This document shows, piece after piece, positions 34,706 through 46,070 of a DNA stretch of 64,000 bases (within the stretch, counting starts at the first letter, position 1; every line of letters starts with the position of its first letter). The position numbers and the translations under genes were made by a program. The stretch is from Kitasatospora viridis (GTDB taxonomy: Bacteria > Actinomycetota > Actinomycetes > Streptomycetales > Streptomycetaceae), in NCBI RefSeq assembly GCF_007829815.1, contig NZ_VIWT01000001.1, forward strand, positions 1,011,001 through 1,075,000, read 5' to 3'. Below the pieces are notes generated by a model. It saw only the letters and a program-made list of their open reading frames with translations. It had not been told where the DNA came from and searched no databases.

Positions 34706-35574
34706 CGCTTCTTCTCCCTCTCCTGGCCGGCGTCCTCGCCCGGGGGCCGGTCGAACTCGTCGGTCACCTCGATCGCCGCCCGGTCCGCCTCGGCCACCCA
34801 ACGGACCATCAGCGAGCCCAGCGGCTCCGGCTGGTCGAAGTCCAGCGCGCGCTCCCGGTAGAGCTCCAGCAGCGCCAGGAACCGGGCCACCACGACCAGC
34901 GAGCCGTCCGCGTCGGCCACCAGCTCGGCGAACGTGGCGGCACCGCGCGCCGCCAGCAGCTCCGCCACCAGCTGGGCCTGCTCCCGCACGCTCACCGGCG
35001 GGGTGTGGATGTGGTCCACGTACACGACCGGCTTGGGCTTGGGCGTCATCGCCTTCGCGGCCAGCTGGGCGAACCGCTCCAGCCCGACGTGGATCACCAC
35101 CTCGGGCAGCAGTTCGGCGTGCTGCGGCTCCAGGCCGACGGTGCGCGGGTGGCGGCGGGCCTCGTCGGCCCAGCGCTGCTCGAACACCGCGGCCACCCGC
35201 TTGTACGCCCGGTACTGCAGCAGCCGGGCGAAGAGCAGGTCGCGGGCCTCCAGCAGGGCGAGGTCCTCCTCGTCCTCGACCTCGGCGGCGGGCAGCAGGC
35301 GGGCCGCCTTCAGGTCGAGCAGGGTGGCCGCGACCACCAGGAACTCGGTCGCCTGGTCCAGGTCCCAGTCCGGCCCCATCGCCCGGATGTGCGCCATGAA
35401 CTCGTCGGTGACCCGGGAGAGCGCGACCTCGGTGACGTCCAGCTTGTGCTTGGCGATCAGCGAGAGCAGCAGGTCGAACGGACCCTCGAAATTGGCCAGC
35501 CGGACGGTGAAACCGGCGCGCGGCTGTTCGGCGGCGGCTTCGGAAGCGTCCTGGTCAGGGGCGGTGCTGGGCAT
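34702..35574 (-). CDS. scpA: Segregation and condensation protein A
   Basis: 290 aa. N-terminal SMC-binding part FTVRLANFEGPFDLLLSLIAKHKLDVTEVALSRVTDEFMAHI, then ATEFLVVAATLLDLKAARLLP. C-terminal winged helix (SLVVVARFLALLELYRERALDFDQPEP). Kleisin of the condensin complex. Coupled to scpB. Confidence 0.95.
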   Translation of the reverse strand: MPSTAPDQDASEAAAEQPRAGFTVRLANFEGPFDLLLSLIAKHKLDVTEVALSRVTDEFMAHIRAMGPDWDLDQATEFLVVAATLLDLKAARLLPAAEVEDEEDLALLEARDLLFARLLQYRAYKRVAAVFEQRWADEARRHPRTVGLEPQHAELLPEVVIHVGLERFAQLAAKAMTPKPKPVVYVDHIHTPPVSVREQAQLVAELLAARGAATFAELVADADGSLVVVARFLALLELYRERALDFDQPEPLGSLMVRWVAEADRAAIEVTDEFDRPPGEDAGQEREKKR

Positions 35575-35621
35575 GGCGGTCCATCTTCACACGCCCACCG
35601 CCCGGTCGAGCCGCTACGCGC

Positions 35622-36194
35622 TCAGCGGCCGCGCAACCTTCGCACCAGGATGCTGGCCTCACCGCGCTGCTCCAGGTCGGCCAGCACGACGGCGATCGCC
35701 TCGCGCACCACCCGGCCGCGGTCCACCGCCAGCCCGTGCTCGCCGCGGAGCACCAGGCGGGCGTGCTCCAGGTCCATCAGCTCCTCGGCGGAGACGTACA
35801 CGGTGATCTTCTCGTCGTGCCGTTCCCGCCCGCTGGGGCGGCGCGGCGCCCGGGTGCGCGGGCGGCGCCGCAGGTTGCCGTCGGCCTCCTCCGGACCGGG
35901 GGCGGCGGCCGGCGGGCCGGCCTGGGCCGTCCGGGCCGCCGGGGCGGCGGCGCTCTCCGCGGTCCGGCCGCCGGGCACCCTCCCCCAGCCTTCGGCCGGG
36001 GGGACCCCCTTGCCGGGGGCGGCGGCGGGTCCGGCGGTGGTGCCGGCCGAGGGAGCGTCAGCCGAGGCGGCGTCAGGCTGCTGGGCACCGCTGCCGTCCG
36101 CCGGCTCGGCGGCGTTCTGACGGCTTGCCAGGGAGGGCGAGAGCGCCATCCCCCCGGTGGTGCGGAACAGCTCGTCGGCCCCCGGGAGGCTCAC
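35622..36194 (-). CDS. ParA-linked protein with ribbon-helix-helix-like C-terminus
   Basis: 190 aa. GTG at 36194 in a GTGA overlap with parA. Residues 1-120 are Pro/Ala-rich and disordered, and include a translated Streptomyces palindrome (PPAEGWG). The last ~65 residues (EKITVYVSAEELMDLEHARLVLRGEHGLAVDRGRVVREAIAVVLADLEQRGE) read as strand-helix-helix, the pattern of ribbon-helix-helix DNA-binding proteins. By position it may be the DNA-binding partner of this ParA. This is inferred, not a recognised family. Confidence 0.75.
   Translation of the reverse strand: MSLPGADELFRTTGGMALSPSLASRQNAAEPADGSGAQQPDAASADAPSAGTTAGPAAAPGKGVPPAEGWGRVPGGRTAESAAAPAARTAQAGPPAAAPGPEEADGNLRRRPRTRAPRRPSGRERHDEKITVYVSAEELMDLEHARLVLRGEHGLAVDRGRVVREAIAVVLADLEQRGEASILVRRLRGR
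35977..36010. repeat. Streptomyces-type imperfect palindrome inside a coding region
   Basis: CCCTCCCCCAGCCTTCGGCC followed by GGGGGGACCCCC, a dispersed palindromic element of streptomycete genomes, in frame within the ParA-linked gene, where it reads as GVPPAEGWGRV. Confidence 0.7.
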
Positions 36195-37348
36195 TCGACG
36201 GGGCGGCACCGGTCGAGCACCTCCCTGGCGAGCTGGCGGTAGGCGGCGGCGCCCACCGAGTTGGTGGCGTAGGTGGTGATCGGCTCGCCGGCCACCGTGG
36301 TCTCCGGGAACCTGACGGTCCGCCCGATCACGGTATGGAAGACGTGCTCGCCGAAGGCCTCGACCACCCGGGCCAGCACCTCGCGGGAGTGCACGGTCCG
36401 CGAGTCGTACATGGTGGCCAGGATGCCGTCCAGCCGCAGGTCGGGGTTGAGCCGCTCGCAGACCTTCTCGATCGTCTCGGTGAGCAGCGCCACCCCGCGC
36501 AGCGCAAAGAACTCGCACTCCAGCGGCACGATCACGCTGTGCGCGGCGGTCAGCGCGTTGACCGTCAGCAGGCCCAGCGAGGGCTGGCAGTCGATGATGA
36601 CGAAGTCGTAGTCCGGCAGCAGCGGCTTGAGCGCGCGGGCCAGCGCGGACTCCCGGGCCACCTCGCTGACCAGCTGCACCTCGGCGGCCGACAGGTCGAT
36701 GTTGGAGGGCAGCAGGTCCATGCCGGGCACGGCGGTCTTCAGCAGCACCTCATCGGCCGTCAGGCCCCGCTCCATCAGCAGGTTGTAGACCGTGACGTCG
36801 AGCTCCATCGGGTTGACGCCCAGACCCACCGAGAGCGCGCCCTGCGGGTCGAAGTCGACCAGCAGGACCCGGCGGCCGTACTCGGCCAGCGCGGCGCCCA
36901 GGTTGATGGTGGAGGTCGTCTTGCCGACGCCGCCCTTCTGGTTGCACATCGCGATGATCTGCGCGGGGCCGTGCTCGGCCAGCGGCGCGGGGATCGGGAA
37001 GTACGGCTGCGGGCGGCCGGTGGGGCCGATCCGCTCGCGGCGCTGCCGGGCCGCGTCGGGGGCCAGGGTGGCGGCGTACTCCGGGTCGGGTTCGTACTCC
37101 GCGTCCGGGTCGTCGTAGGAGCCGTAGGCGAAGTCGCTGTAGCCGAGCTGCTGGGCCGACAGGTCGGCTTCGTAGACGTGGGTGTGCGCGGCGGCCTGCC
37201 GGGCCTCGAAGGTCCGGACGGCGACGGTGCCGATCTCCTCGGCGCCTACGGTGGAACGGGCGGCCCCGGTGTCGTCGGTCGGCTGTCCGGAGCCGTGCTC
37301 CGCCAGACCAGGCTGACCACCCCCGGGAGCAAATGTCGACTCATTCAC
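36191..37348 (-). CDS. parA: ParA-family ATPase (second chromosome-partition type)
   Basis: 385 aa. GTG at 37348 with a full AAGGAGGT site upstream. Residues 1-125 are a disordered acidic leader. The ATPase follows: AMCNQKGGVGKTTSTINLGAALAEYG (deviant Walker A), LLVDFDPQGALSVGLGV, and FVIIDCQPSLGLLTVNAL. Not beside parB/oriC, and no parS site was seen nearby. Located upstream of scpAB, so probably involved in chromosome organisation. Confidence 0.92.
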   Translation of the reverse strand: MNESTFAPGGGQPGLAEHGSGQPTDDTGAARSTVGAEEIGTVAVRTFEARQAAAHTHVYEADLSAQQLGYSDFAYGSYDDPDAEYEPDPEYAATLAPDAARQRRERIGPTGRPQPYFPIPAPLAEHGPAQIIAMCNQKGGVGKTTSTINLGAALAEYGRRVLLVDFDPQGALSVGLGVNPMELDVTVYNLLMERGLTADEVLLKTAVPGMDLLPSNIDLSAAEVQLVSEVARESALARALKPLLPDYDFVIIDCQPSLGLLTVNALTAAHSVIVPLECEFFALRGVALLTETIEKVCERLNPDLRLDGILATMYDSRTVHSREVLARVVEAFGEHVFHTVIGRTVRFPETTVAGEPITTYATNSVGAAAYRQLAREVLDRCRPVE

Positions 37349-37546
37349 AAGTCGTCTTACCTCCTTGGGCATCCAGGGCATTATGTCGATTCGTCAGCCT
37401 GACACCATGCCGACGGTTTGCGACTCTAGGCCGTTCCGGGCGTTCGCAGCAACACAATCCACGGTAGTGGAGTCGATGTGTCGGCCATCCGACCGGGTTC
37501 TGTCAAGAGGTGGGTGACCCGACTCACGGTGGATTGACGCACGCCG

Positions 37547-37580
37547 AGGCCCCCGACCGGCTGCTGCCGATCGGGGGCCT
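37547..37580 (-). terminator. Hairpin terminator after ald
   Basis: 14-bp arms AGGCCCCCGACCGG / CCGATCGGGGGCCT (13 matched), 6-nt loop, about 50 bp beyond the ald stop. Confidence 0.8.
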
Positions 37581-37632
37581 GCGACGGGTGCGCGCAGCAC
37601 TGGGAGCTGACGCGCGCGGAGCTGAGGGCTCG

Positions 37633-38751
37633 TCAGGCGAGCACGTTCTCCAGGGAGACGGACGGCAGGCCGAAGGCCTCGGCGACCGCCGGGAAGGTGA
37701 TCTGGCCCTCGTGCACGTTGAGGCCCTTGGCCAGCGCGGCATCCCGGCGCAGCGCCTCCTTCCAGCCCCGGTTCGCCAGCTCGACCACGTAGGGCAGGGT
37801 GGCGTTGGTCAGCGCGTAGGTGGAGGTGTTCGGCACCGCACCCGGCATGTTGGCCACGCAGTAGAAGACCGAGTTGTGGACCTGGAAGGTCGGCTCGGCG
37901 TGCGTAGTGGGGTGCGAGTCCTCGAAGCAGCCGCCCTGGTCGATCGCGATGTCGACCAGCACCGAGCCCGGCTTCATCCGGGAGACCAGCTCGTTGGTGA
38001 CCAGCTTGGGGGCCTTGGCGCCCGGGATCAGCACGGCGCCGATCACCAGGTCGGCCTCGATGACGGCCTTCTCCAGCTCGAAGGAGTTGGACATGATGGC
38101 CTTGATCTTGGTGCCGAAGATCTTGTCGGCCTCGCGCAGCTTGTTGATGTCGCGGTCCAGCAGGGTCACCTCGTAGCCCATGCCGATCGCGATGGTGGCC
38201 GCGTGCCAGCCGGAGACGCCGCCGCCGATGACCACGGCCTTGGCCGGGTGGGTGCCGGGCACGCCGCCCGGCAGGACGCCGCGGCCGCCGGCCGGGCGCA
38301 TCAGGTGGTAGGAGCCGACCTGCGGGGCCAGCCGGCCCGCGACCTCGGACATCGGGGCGAGCAGCGGCAGCGCGCCGTTGGCGGTCTGCACGGTCTCGTA
38401 GGCGATCGCGGTGGTGCCGGAGGCGACCAGCGCGTCGGTGCCGGCCCGGTCGGCCGCCAGGTGCAGGTAGGTGAAGAGGGTCTGGCCCTTGCGCAGGCGG
38501 TGGTACTCCTGCGCGATCGGCTCCTTGACCTTGAGCAGCAGGTCGGCGGTGGCCCACACCTCGTCGGCGGTGCCGAGGATGGTGGCACCGGCGGCCACGT
38601 ACTCCTCGTTCGGGATCGAGGAGCCGATGCCGGCACCGTCCTCGATGTAGACCTCGTGGCCGTTGCGGACCAGCTCATGCACGCCGGCGGGCGTGATGGC
38701 CACGCGGTACTCGTGGTTCTTGACCTCGCGGGGGATGCCGACCTTGGTCAC
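37633..38751 (-). CDS. ald: Alanine dehydrogenase
   Basis: 372 aa. GTG at 38751 so that the protein begins [27 protein letters not shown], the family's standard N-terminus. NAD-binding [55 protein letters not shown]. Reversible oxidative deamination of alanine to pyruvate. Complete. Confidence 0.95.
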   Translation of the reverse strand: MTKVGIPREVKNHEYRVAITPAGVHELVRNGHEVYIEDGAGIGSSIPNEEYVAAGATILGTADEVWATADLLLKVKEPIAQEYHRLRKGQTLFTYLHLAADRAGTDALVASGTTAIAYETVQTANGALPLLAPMSEVAGRLAPQVGSYHLMRPAGGRGVLPGGVPGTHPAKAVVIGGGVSGWHAATIAIGMGYEVTLLDRDINKLREADKIFGTKIKAIMSNSFELEKAVIEADLVIGAVLIPGAKAPKLVTNELVSRMKPGSVLVDIAIDQGGCFEDSHPTTHAEPTFQVHNSVFYCVANMPGAVPNTSTYALTNATLPYVVELANRGWKEALRRDAALAKGLNVHEGQITFPAVAEAFGLPSVSLENVLA

Positions 38752-39082
38752 GGTTAAACACGTCCCTCTTGCCATGGGAGCCCCGACCGGAAGGAAGACC
38801 GGCGGGGGGCCGCACGGGCATGCCTCCGGCAAGGGCACGGCCCGGCCGGGGCACGCTTCACTGCGCGACCAATGTCGAGTGTAATGAAGGACAGCGCATC
38901 CGTCAGCCTTCCAATCTGAATAAATCTCTTGAGCTCATTGGCAGATTCGTAGGCTTCCCATCGGATCTTCCTGGCAAACTCTGGCAGATCGGGCAAATCT
39001 CCCATAGTGCACAAGGGTCACGGGAGGAGCTTCGCAGGTCAGGCCCGGTCGACGGGGCGGGGCCGACCGGTTCGCCCCCGGC
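38752..39082. other. ald upstream region with an AT-rich patch and a possible small minus-strand ORF
   Basis: 331 bp. Between about 38870 and 39000 the GC content drops sharply against its surroundings. A minus-strand frame there, from ATG 39005, encodes MGDLPDLPEFARKIRWEAYE then SANELKRFIQIGRLTDALSF, which is protein-like. It runs on to a stop near 38754, but no ribosome site precedes it. It may be a small gene, a degraded one, or simply the ald promoter and leader. Confidence 0.4.
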
Positions 39083-40858
39083 TCAGGACGCCGACAGCCG
39101 GTTCAGCGCCCGGCCGACCGCGCCGGCCCCGCGTTCGTCGCCGAGCCGGCGCAGCAGGCCGAGCGCCGAGCGGTACTCCCGGACCGCCTCGTCGAACCGC
39201 CGCTGGGCGGCGTGCGCCTCGGCCAGCCGGGTCAGCAGCCTGGCCTGGCCGGCCCCGTCGCCGAGCCCCTGGCGCAGCGCCAGCGCCCGCCCGTAGGCGT
39301 CGGCGGCGCGCACCGCCTCACCGAGCGCCCTCCTGCACTCCCCCACACCTTCGAGCGCGCGTGCCGCCGCGGCGTCGTCCCGCGGCTGCCGGGTGTGCGC
39401 CACCGCCGCCTGGTAGTGCTCCGCCGCCACCGCCCACTCACCGGCCGCGGCCCGCAGGTCCCCCAGGTTGAGCAGCGCGGCCGCGGCCCGGCGCGGCGCG
39501 CCCTGGCGCTCGGCCAGCGCCAGCACCAGCGCGTGCAGCCGGTGCGCCTCACCCGCCGGCAGCCCGTGCTCGGCGGCCAGCGGCAGGGTCCGCAGCAGGG
39601 CGCCGACCAGCCGCCCCACCGATCCGTCCAGGTCCGCCCGGGCCAGCGCCTGCTCGGCGGCGGCCAGCAGCCACTCGCACTCCTCGGCCAGCCAGCGCCG
39701 GGCGTGCTCCGCGCTGCGCAACCGCAGCGGCCCGGGCAGCGGGTCGGGCGCCGGCACCGCCGGGTCGAGCAGCGCCCGCGCCGAGTCGGTGAGCCGGATC
39801 AGCCGCTCCAGCAGCCGGGCCCGGGCCAACTGCACGGCGGCCGGGCGGTCGTGCTCCTCGCGCAACGCCAGCAGCCGGGCGAAGTGCCGCCCGGGCAGCC
39901 GGTAGCGGGCGGTGCCGTCGGCCGCCGGATCGGCCTGGTCCAGCAGCTCCTGCTCGGCCAGCGCGTGCAGGACGGCGACCGCCTCGGGGGCCGGGCAGCC
40001 GGCCAGCGCGGAGGCCGTGCGCGGATCGACCCGGCCGCCGGGGGCCAGGGTGAGCATCCGCAGCATCCGGGCCTGCGCCACCGGCAGCGCGCGGTAGCGC
40101 AGCAGCAGTGCGGCGGCCAGCGGATCGGCCGCCCCCTCGACCGCGCGCAGCGCCACCGCCGCCTCCGGCACCGCCGCCTTGGGGTGCGCCCGCAGCCAGC
40201 CGGCCATCAGCCGCAGCGGGGCCGGCCGCTCGGCGCAGGCCTCGCCGAGTTCGGCGGCGGCCACCGGGTCGCAGCCGATCCGGGTGCCGCCGACCAGCGC
40301 GGTGAGCAGCTCGACAGCGGCCGCCTCGTCCAGCCCGCGCAGGATCACCGGGTCCACCGGGAAGCGGTCGGCCAGCGCGGTGAGCGGGCCCGCCGAGACC
40401 GCGAGCACCAGGCAGCGCGGCTCCTCGGGCAGCAGCGGGGCCAGGTGCTCGGCGTCCGGCACGTCGTCCAGCAGCAGCAGGGTGTCCCGGCCGGTGAGCG
40501 CGGCGCGCAGTTCGGCGCAGGCCGGGTCGGCCGCCCCGGGCCCGGCCGGCGGCAGCGCCCGGGTGCTCCGGCCGAGCAGGGCGAGCAGCCGGCGGGCCAC
40601 CGCGCCGGGGGCGTGCGGGGTGCCGTCGGGGTCGGCGAGGTGGGCGGTCAGCAGCTGCCGGCCGCCCAGTTCGGTGCGGGCGAACCGCCGGGCCAGCGCG
40701 GTGCGGCCGGCGCCGGGCCGGCCGACCACCAGCAGCACCCGGCAGCCGCGGCCGGTCGCGGGGGCGCGCAGCTGGGCGGTGAGTGCGGCGAGTTCCGCGC
40801 TCCGCCCGGCGAACGGTTCGGGCCCGGCCCCCTGCACGGGGGCAGGCCGAGCGTCCAT
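39083..40858 (-). CDS. ATPase with TPR repeats (STAND/AfsR-like, no DNA-binding domain)
   Basis: 591 aa. ATG at 40858 with GAGGAAGA upstream. NB-ARC-type ATPase: FAGRSAELAALTAQLR, a Walker A variant VVGRPGAGRTALARRF (Arg in place of the usual Lys), and LLLLDDVPDAEHL (Walker B). The C-terminal half holds TPR repeats (AALLNLGDLRAAAGEWAVAAEHYQAAVAHTR and following). No helix-turn-helix. Probable signalling scaffold. The Walker Lys replacement suggests weak or no ATP hydrolysis. Confidence 0.85.
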   Translation of the reverse strand: MDARPAPVQGAGPEPFAGRSAELAALTAQLRAPATGRGCRVLLVVGRPGAGRTALARRFARTELGGRQLLTAHLADPDGTPHAPGAVARRLLALLGRSTRALPPAGPGAADPACAELRAALTGRDTLLLLDDVPDAEHLAPLLPEEPRCLVLAVSAGPLTALADRFPVDPVILRGLDEAAAVELLTALVGGTRIGCDPVAAAELGEACAERPAPLRLMAGWLRAHPKAAVPEAAVALRAVEGAADPLAAALLLRYRALPVAQARMLRMLTLAPGGRVDPRTASALAGCPAPEAVAVLHALAEQELLDQADPAADGTARYRLPGRHFARLLALREEHDRPAAVQLARARLLERLIRLTDSARALLDPAVPAPDPLPGPLRLRSAEHARRWLAEECEWLLAAAEQALARADLDGSVGRLVGALLRTLPLAAEHGLPAGEAHRLHALVLALAERQGAPRRAAAALLNLGDLRAAAGEWAVAAEHYQAAVAHTRQPRDDAAAARALEGVGECRRALGEAVRAADAYGRALALRQGLGDGAGQARLLTRLAEAHAAQRRFDEAVREYRSALGLLRRLGDERGAGAVGRALNRLSAS

Positions 40859-41002
40859 CGTCGCCGTCTTCCTCGCCACCAGTGCCACTCCCGACCCAGT
40901 CGCCAGCTTCCCGTGTGCGAAGCGTAGTTCGCGGCGGGCCGGGTGCCGAGGGGACACCGGTATGACCAGGTGTCGAATCACCCGCCCGGCGGCGGGCGGC
41001 CG

Positions 41003-41626
41003 CTACGCGCCGAACGGGCGGGCCGGCCAGGGCGCGTCGGCCGGGCGCAGCCCGTCGGGGCCGGCGCCGGCCAGCGCGGCGCTCAGCGCCAGCACGCCGC
41101 TGACCAGGGTGGGGTTGTGCAGCTCGCCGGCCAGCACCAGCTCGACCAGTTCGGCCAGCGGCACCCGGGCGGTCTCGATCTCCAGCTCCTCGCCGTGCGC
41201 GTCGAACCGCTCGCCCTCGGCCTCGCCCAGTTCGGTGGCCAGGAAGATCCGCACCGCCTCGTCGCTGCCGCCGGGCGAGGTGTAGAAGTCCACCAGCACC
41301 CGCCAGTGGCCCGCCTTGCAGTAGGCCTCCTCGAAGAGCTCGCGCTGCGCGGCGTGCAGCGGGTTCTCGCCCGGCACGTCGAGCACGCCGGCCGGCAGCT
41401 CCCACAGCCGCTGGCGCACCGGGTGCCGGTACTGGCGCACCAGCAGCACCCGGCGCTCCTCGTCCAGCGCCAGCACGGCCACCGAGCCGGGGTGGGTCTG
41501 GTAGTCCCGGCGGGCGTAGGAGCCGTCCGGCATCCGCACCTCGTCCGAGCTGACCCCGGTGAGCCGCCCCTGGAACGGCCGCTCGGCGGACCGCACCTCC
41601 CACTCTTCCGCCACGTCCTTGACCAT
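41003..41626 (-). CDS. NUDIX hydrolase, ADP-ribose pyrophosphatase type
   Basis: 207 aa, ATG with GGGGAGAG upstream. LLVRQYRHPVRQRLWELPAGVLDVPGENPLHAAQRELFEEAYCKAG contains the Nudix box. The Gly after the final Glu pair is replaced (EEAYC). DFYTSPGGSDEAVRIFLAT follows, as in ADP-ribose/GDP-mannose hydrolases. Cytoplasmic housekeeping. Confidence 0.92.
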   Translation of the reverse strand: MVKDVAEEWEVRSAERPFQGRLTGVSSDEVRMPDGSYARRDYQTHPGSVAVLALDEERRVLLVRQYRHPVRQRLWELPAGVLDVPGENPLHAAQRELFEEAYCKAGHWRVLVDFYTSPGGSDEAVRIFLATELGEAEGERFDAHGEELEIETARVPLAELVELVLAGELHNPTLVSGVLALSAALAGAGPDGLRPADAPWPARPFGA

Positions 41627-41669
41627 GTGTCAGCTCTCCCCTTCTCGTCAGTACGACACAATCTAACGC

Positions 41670-41709
41670 CGAACGGCGGCCGCCCGGGGTACCGGGCAGC
41701 CGCCGTTCG
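41670..41709 (-). terminator. Hairpin terminator after pyrG
   Basis: 18-bp arms (41670-41687 with 41692-41709, one mismatch), GGTA loop, 15 bp past the pyrG stop. Confidence 0.88.
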
Positions 41710-41723
41710 ATGAACACGCGGTC

Positions 41724-44049
<2,326 letters not shown>

Positions 44050-46026
44050 GTGGCCGGCCGTATCGAGGACTACGCACTCATCGGGGACATGCAGACCGCC
44101 GCCCTGGTCAGCAGAGACGGGGCGGTGGACTGGCTGTGCCTGCCCCGCTTCGACTCCCCCGCCGTCTTCGCGGGCCTGCTCGGCACCGATGAACACGGGT
44201 TCTGGCGGATCGGCCCGGCCGAGGCCGCCCCGGTGGGCCCGGTGTCCATCGCGCCCGCGCCGCGCGCCCCCTTCACCGATGCGGGTGAACTCAAGGTGCC
44301 GCCGATCAGCGCCGCCGCCCCCGCCGTGCCCGCCGACCGGCGCCGGTACCGGGACGACTCGCTGATCCTGGAACAGGAGTGGGACACCCCCCGCGGCACC
44401 GTTCGGGTGATCGACTTCATGCCGCCGCGGCACCTGAGCGAGCAGGAGCCGGTGCCGCAGATGATCCGGATCGTGGAGGGCGTCAGCGGCCGGGTCCGGA
44501 TGCGCTCGGCCCTGCGGATGCGGTTCAGCTACGGCAAGGTCGTGCCCTGGGTGCACCGGGTCGAGGAGCCCGACGGCGGCCACCGCACGGTCGCCGTGGC
44601 CGGCCCCGACTCGGTCTGGCTGGACGGCGCGGCGGAGACGTACGGCCGCGACCTGACCACCTACGCCGACTTCACCGTCTCGGCCGGCGAGAAGGTCACC
44701 TTCGCGCTCACCTGGCAGCACTCCCACCTGGCCCCGCCGGAGGCCCCGGACCCGGAGGGCTCGCTCGCGCTGACCGAGGAGTTCTGGCGGGACTGGGTCG
44801 CCCAGTGCACCTACCAGGGCCCCTACCGGGACCCCGTGGTCCGCTCGCTGATCACCCTGAAGGCGCTCACCTACGCCCCCACCGGCGGGATCGTGGCCGC
44901 GCCCACCACCTCGCTGCCCGAGGACATCGGCGGCGAGCGCAACTGGGACTACCGGTACACCTGGCTGCGGGACGCCGCGATCACCCTCTCCTCGCTGCTG
45001 CGCACCGGCTACCGGGAGGAGGCCCGGGCCTGGCGCGAGTGGCTGCTGCGCGCGGTGGCCGGCGACCCGGAGAACCTGCAGATCATGTACTCGATCACCG
45101 GGCAGCGCGAGCTGAACGAGTCGGTGCTCGACTGGCTGCCCGGCTACGAGGGCTCCTCCCCGGTCCGGGTCGGCAACGGCGCGGCCGGCCAACTCCAGCT
45201 GGACGTCTACGGCGAGGTGGTCGAGGCGCTCTACCTGGCCCAGATGACCGGCCTGTCCCGCAGCGACCACGCCCACCTGCTGCAGCTGCGGCTGATCAGC
45301 TACCTGGAGGAGCACTGGAAGGCCCCCGACGAGGGGATCTGGGAGGTGCGCGGGCCGCGCCGGCACTTCGTGCACTCCAAGGTGATGGCCTGGGTCGCGG
45401 TGGACCGCACCATCAAGCTGATCGAGCAGACCGAGACCGAGGGCCCGCTGGAGCGCTGGCGGGCGCTGCGCGACGAGATCCACGCGGACGTCTGCGAGAA
45501 GGGCTACGACCCGGAGCGCAACACCTTCACCCAGTACTACGGCGGCCGCGAGCTCGACGCCTCGCTGCTGCTGATCCCGCAGGTCGGCTTCCTGCCGCCG
45601 GACGACAAGCGGGTGATCGGCACCATCGAGGCGATCCAGCGCGAACTCTCCACCGAGGACGGCTTCGTGCTGCGCTACCCGACCCACGACGAGGTCCAGG
45701 GCCACACCACCAAGAACGTCGACGGGCTGTCGGGCCACGAGGGCGCGTTCCTCGCCTGCTCGTTCTGGCTGGCCGACGACCTGGCGATGATCGGGCGGGT
45801 CGCCGAGGCGCGGGACCTGTTCGAGCGGCTGCTGGCGCTGCGCAACGACCTCGGGCTGCTCGCCGAGGAGTGGGACCCCCGGCTCAAGCGGCAGGTCGGC
45901 AACTTCCCGCAGGCCTTCAGCCACGTGCCGCTGATCGACACCGCGCTGCGGCTGACCGCCTGCGGCGCGGCCTACCTGGCGCCGCAGGGCCAGCCGGCCG
46001 GCCAGCCGGTGCGCCTGCCGGTCTGA
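44050..46026 (+). CDS. Glycoside hydrolase family 15 (glucoamylase/trehalase-like)
   Basis: 658 aa. GTG at 44050, GGAG six bases upstream. The first residues IEDYALIGDMQTAALVSRDGAVDWLCLPRFDSPAVFAGLLG are the GH15 bacterial N-terminus. The catalytic (alpha/alpha)6 barrel has LPEDIGGERNWDYRYTWLRDAAITLSSLL, FVHSKVMAWVAVDRTIKLIE, and EEWDPRLKRQVGNFPQAFSHVPLI with the second catalytic Glu. No signal peptide. Related actinobacterial enzymes include trehalases and glucoamylases. The exact substrate is open. Confidence 0.9.
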   Translation: MAGRIEDYALIGDMQTAALVSRDGAVDWLCLPRFDSPAVFAGLLGTDEHGFWRIGPAEAAPVGPVSIAPAPRAPFTDAGELKVPPISAAAPAVPADRRRYRDDSLILEQEWDTPRGTVRVIDFMPPRHLSEQEPVPQMIRIVEGVSGRVRMRSALRMRFSYGKVVPWVHRVEEPDGGHRTVAVAGPDSVWLDGAAETYGRDLTTYADFTVSAGEKVTFALTWQHSHLAPPEAPDPEGSLALTEEFWRDWVAQCTYQGPYRDPVVRSLITLKALTYAPTGGIVAAPTTSLPEDIGGERNWDYRYTWLRDAAITLSSLLRTGYREEARAWREWLLRAVAGDPENLQIMYSITGQRELNESVLDWLPGYEGSSPVRVGNGAAGQLQLDVYGEVVEALYLAQMTGLSRSDHAHLLQLRLISYLEEHWKAPDEGIWEVRGPRRHFVHSKVMAWVAVDRTIKLIEQTETEGPLERWRALRDEIHADVCEKGYDPERNTFTQYYGGRELDASLLLIPQVGFLPPDDKRVIGTIEAIQRELSTEDGFVLRYPTHDEVQGHTTKNVDGLSGHEGAFLACSFWLADDLAMIGRVAEARDLFERLLALRNDLGLLAEEWDPRLKRQVGNFPQAFSHVPLIDTALRLTACGAAYLAPQGQPAGQPVRLPV

Positions 46027-46070
46027 GCGCGACCTGACCGCGGCCGGGTCCGCCGACCGGCGGGCCCGGC

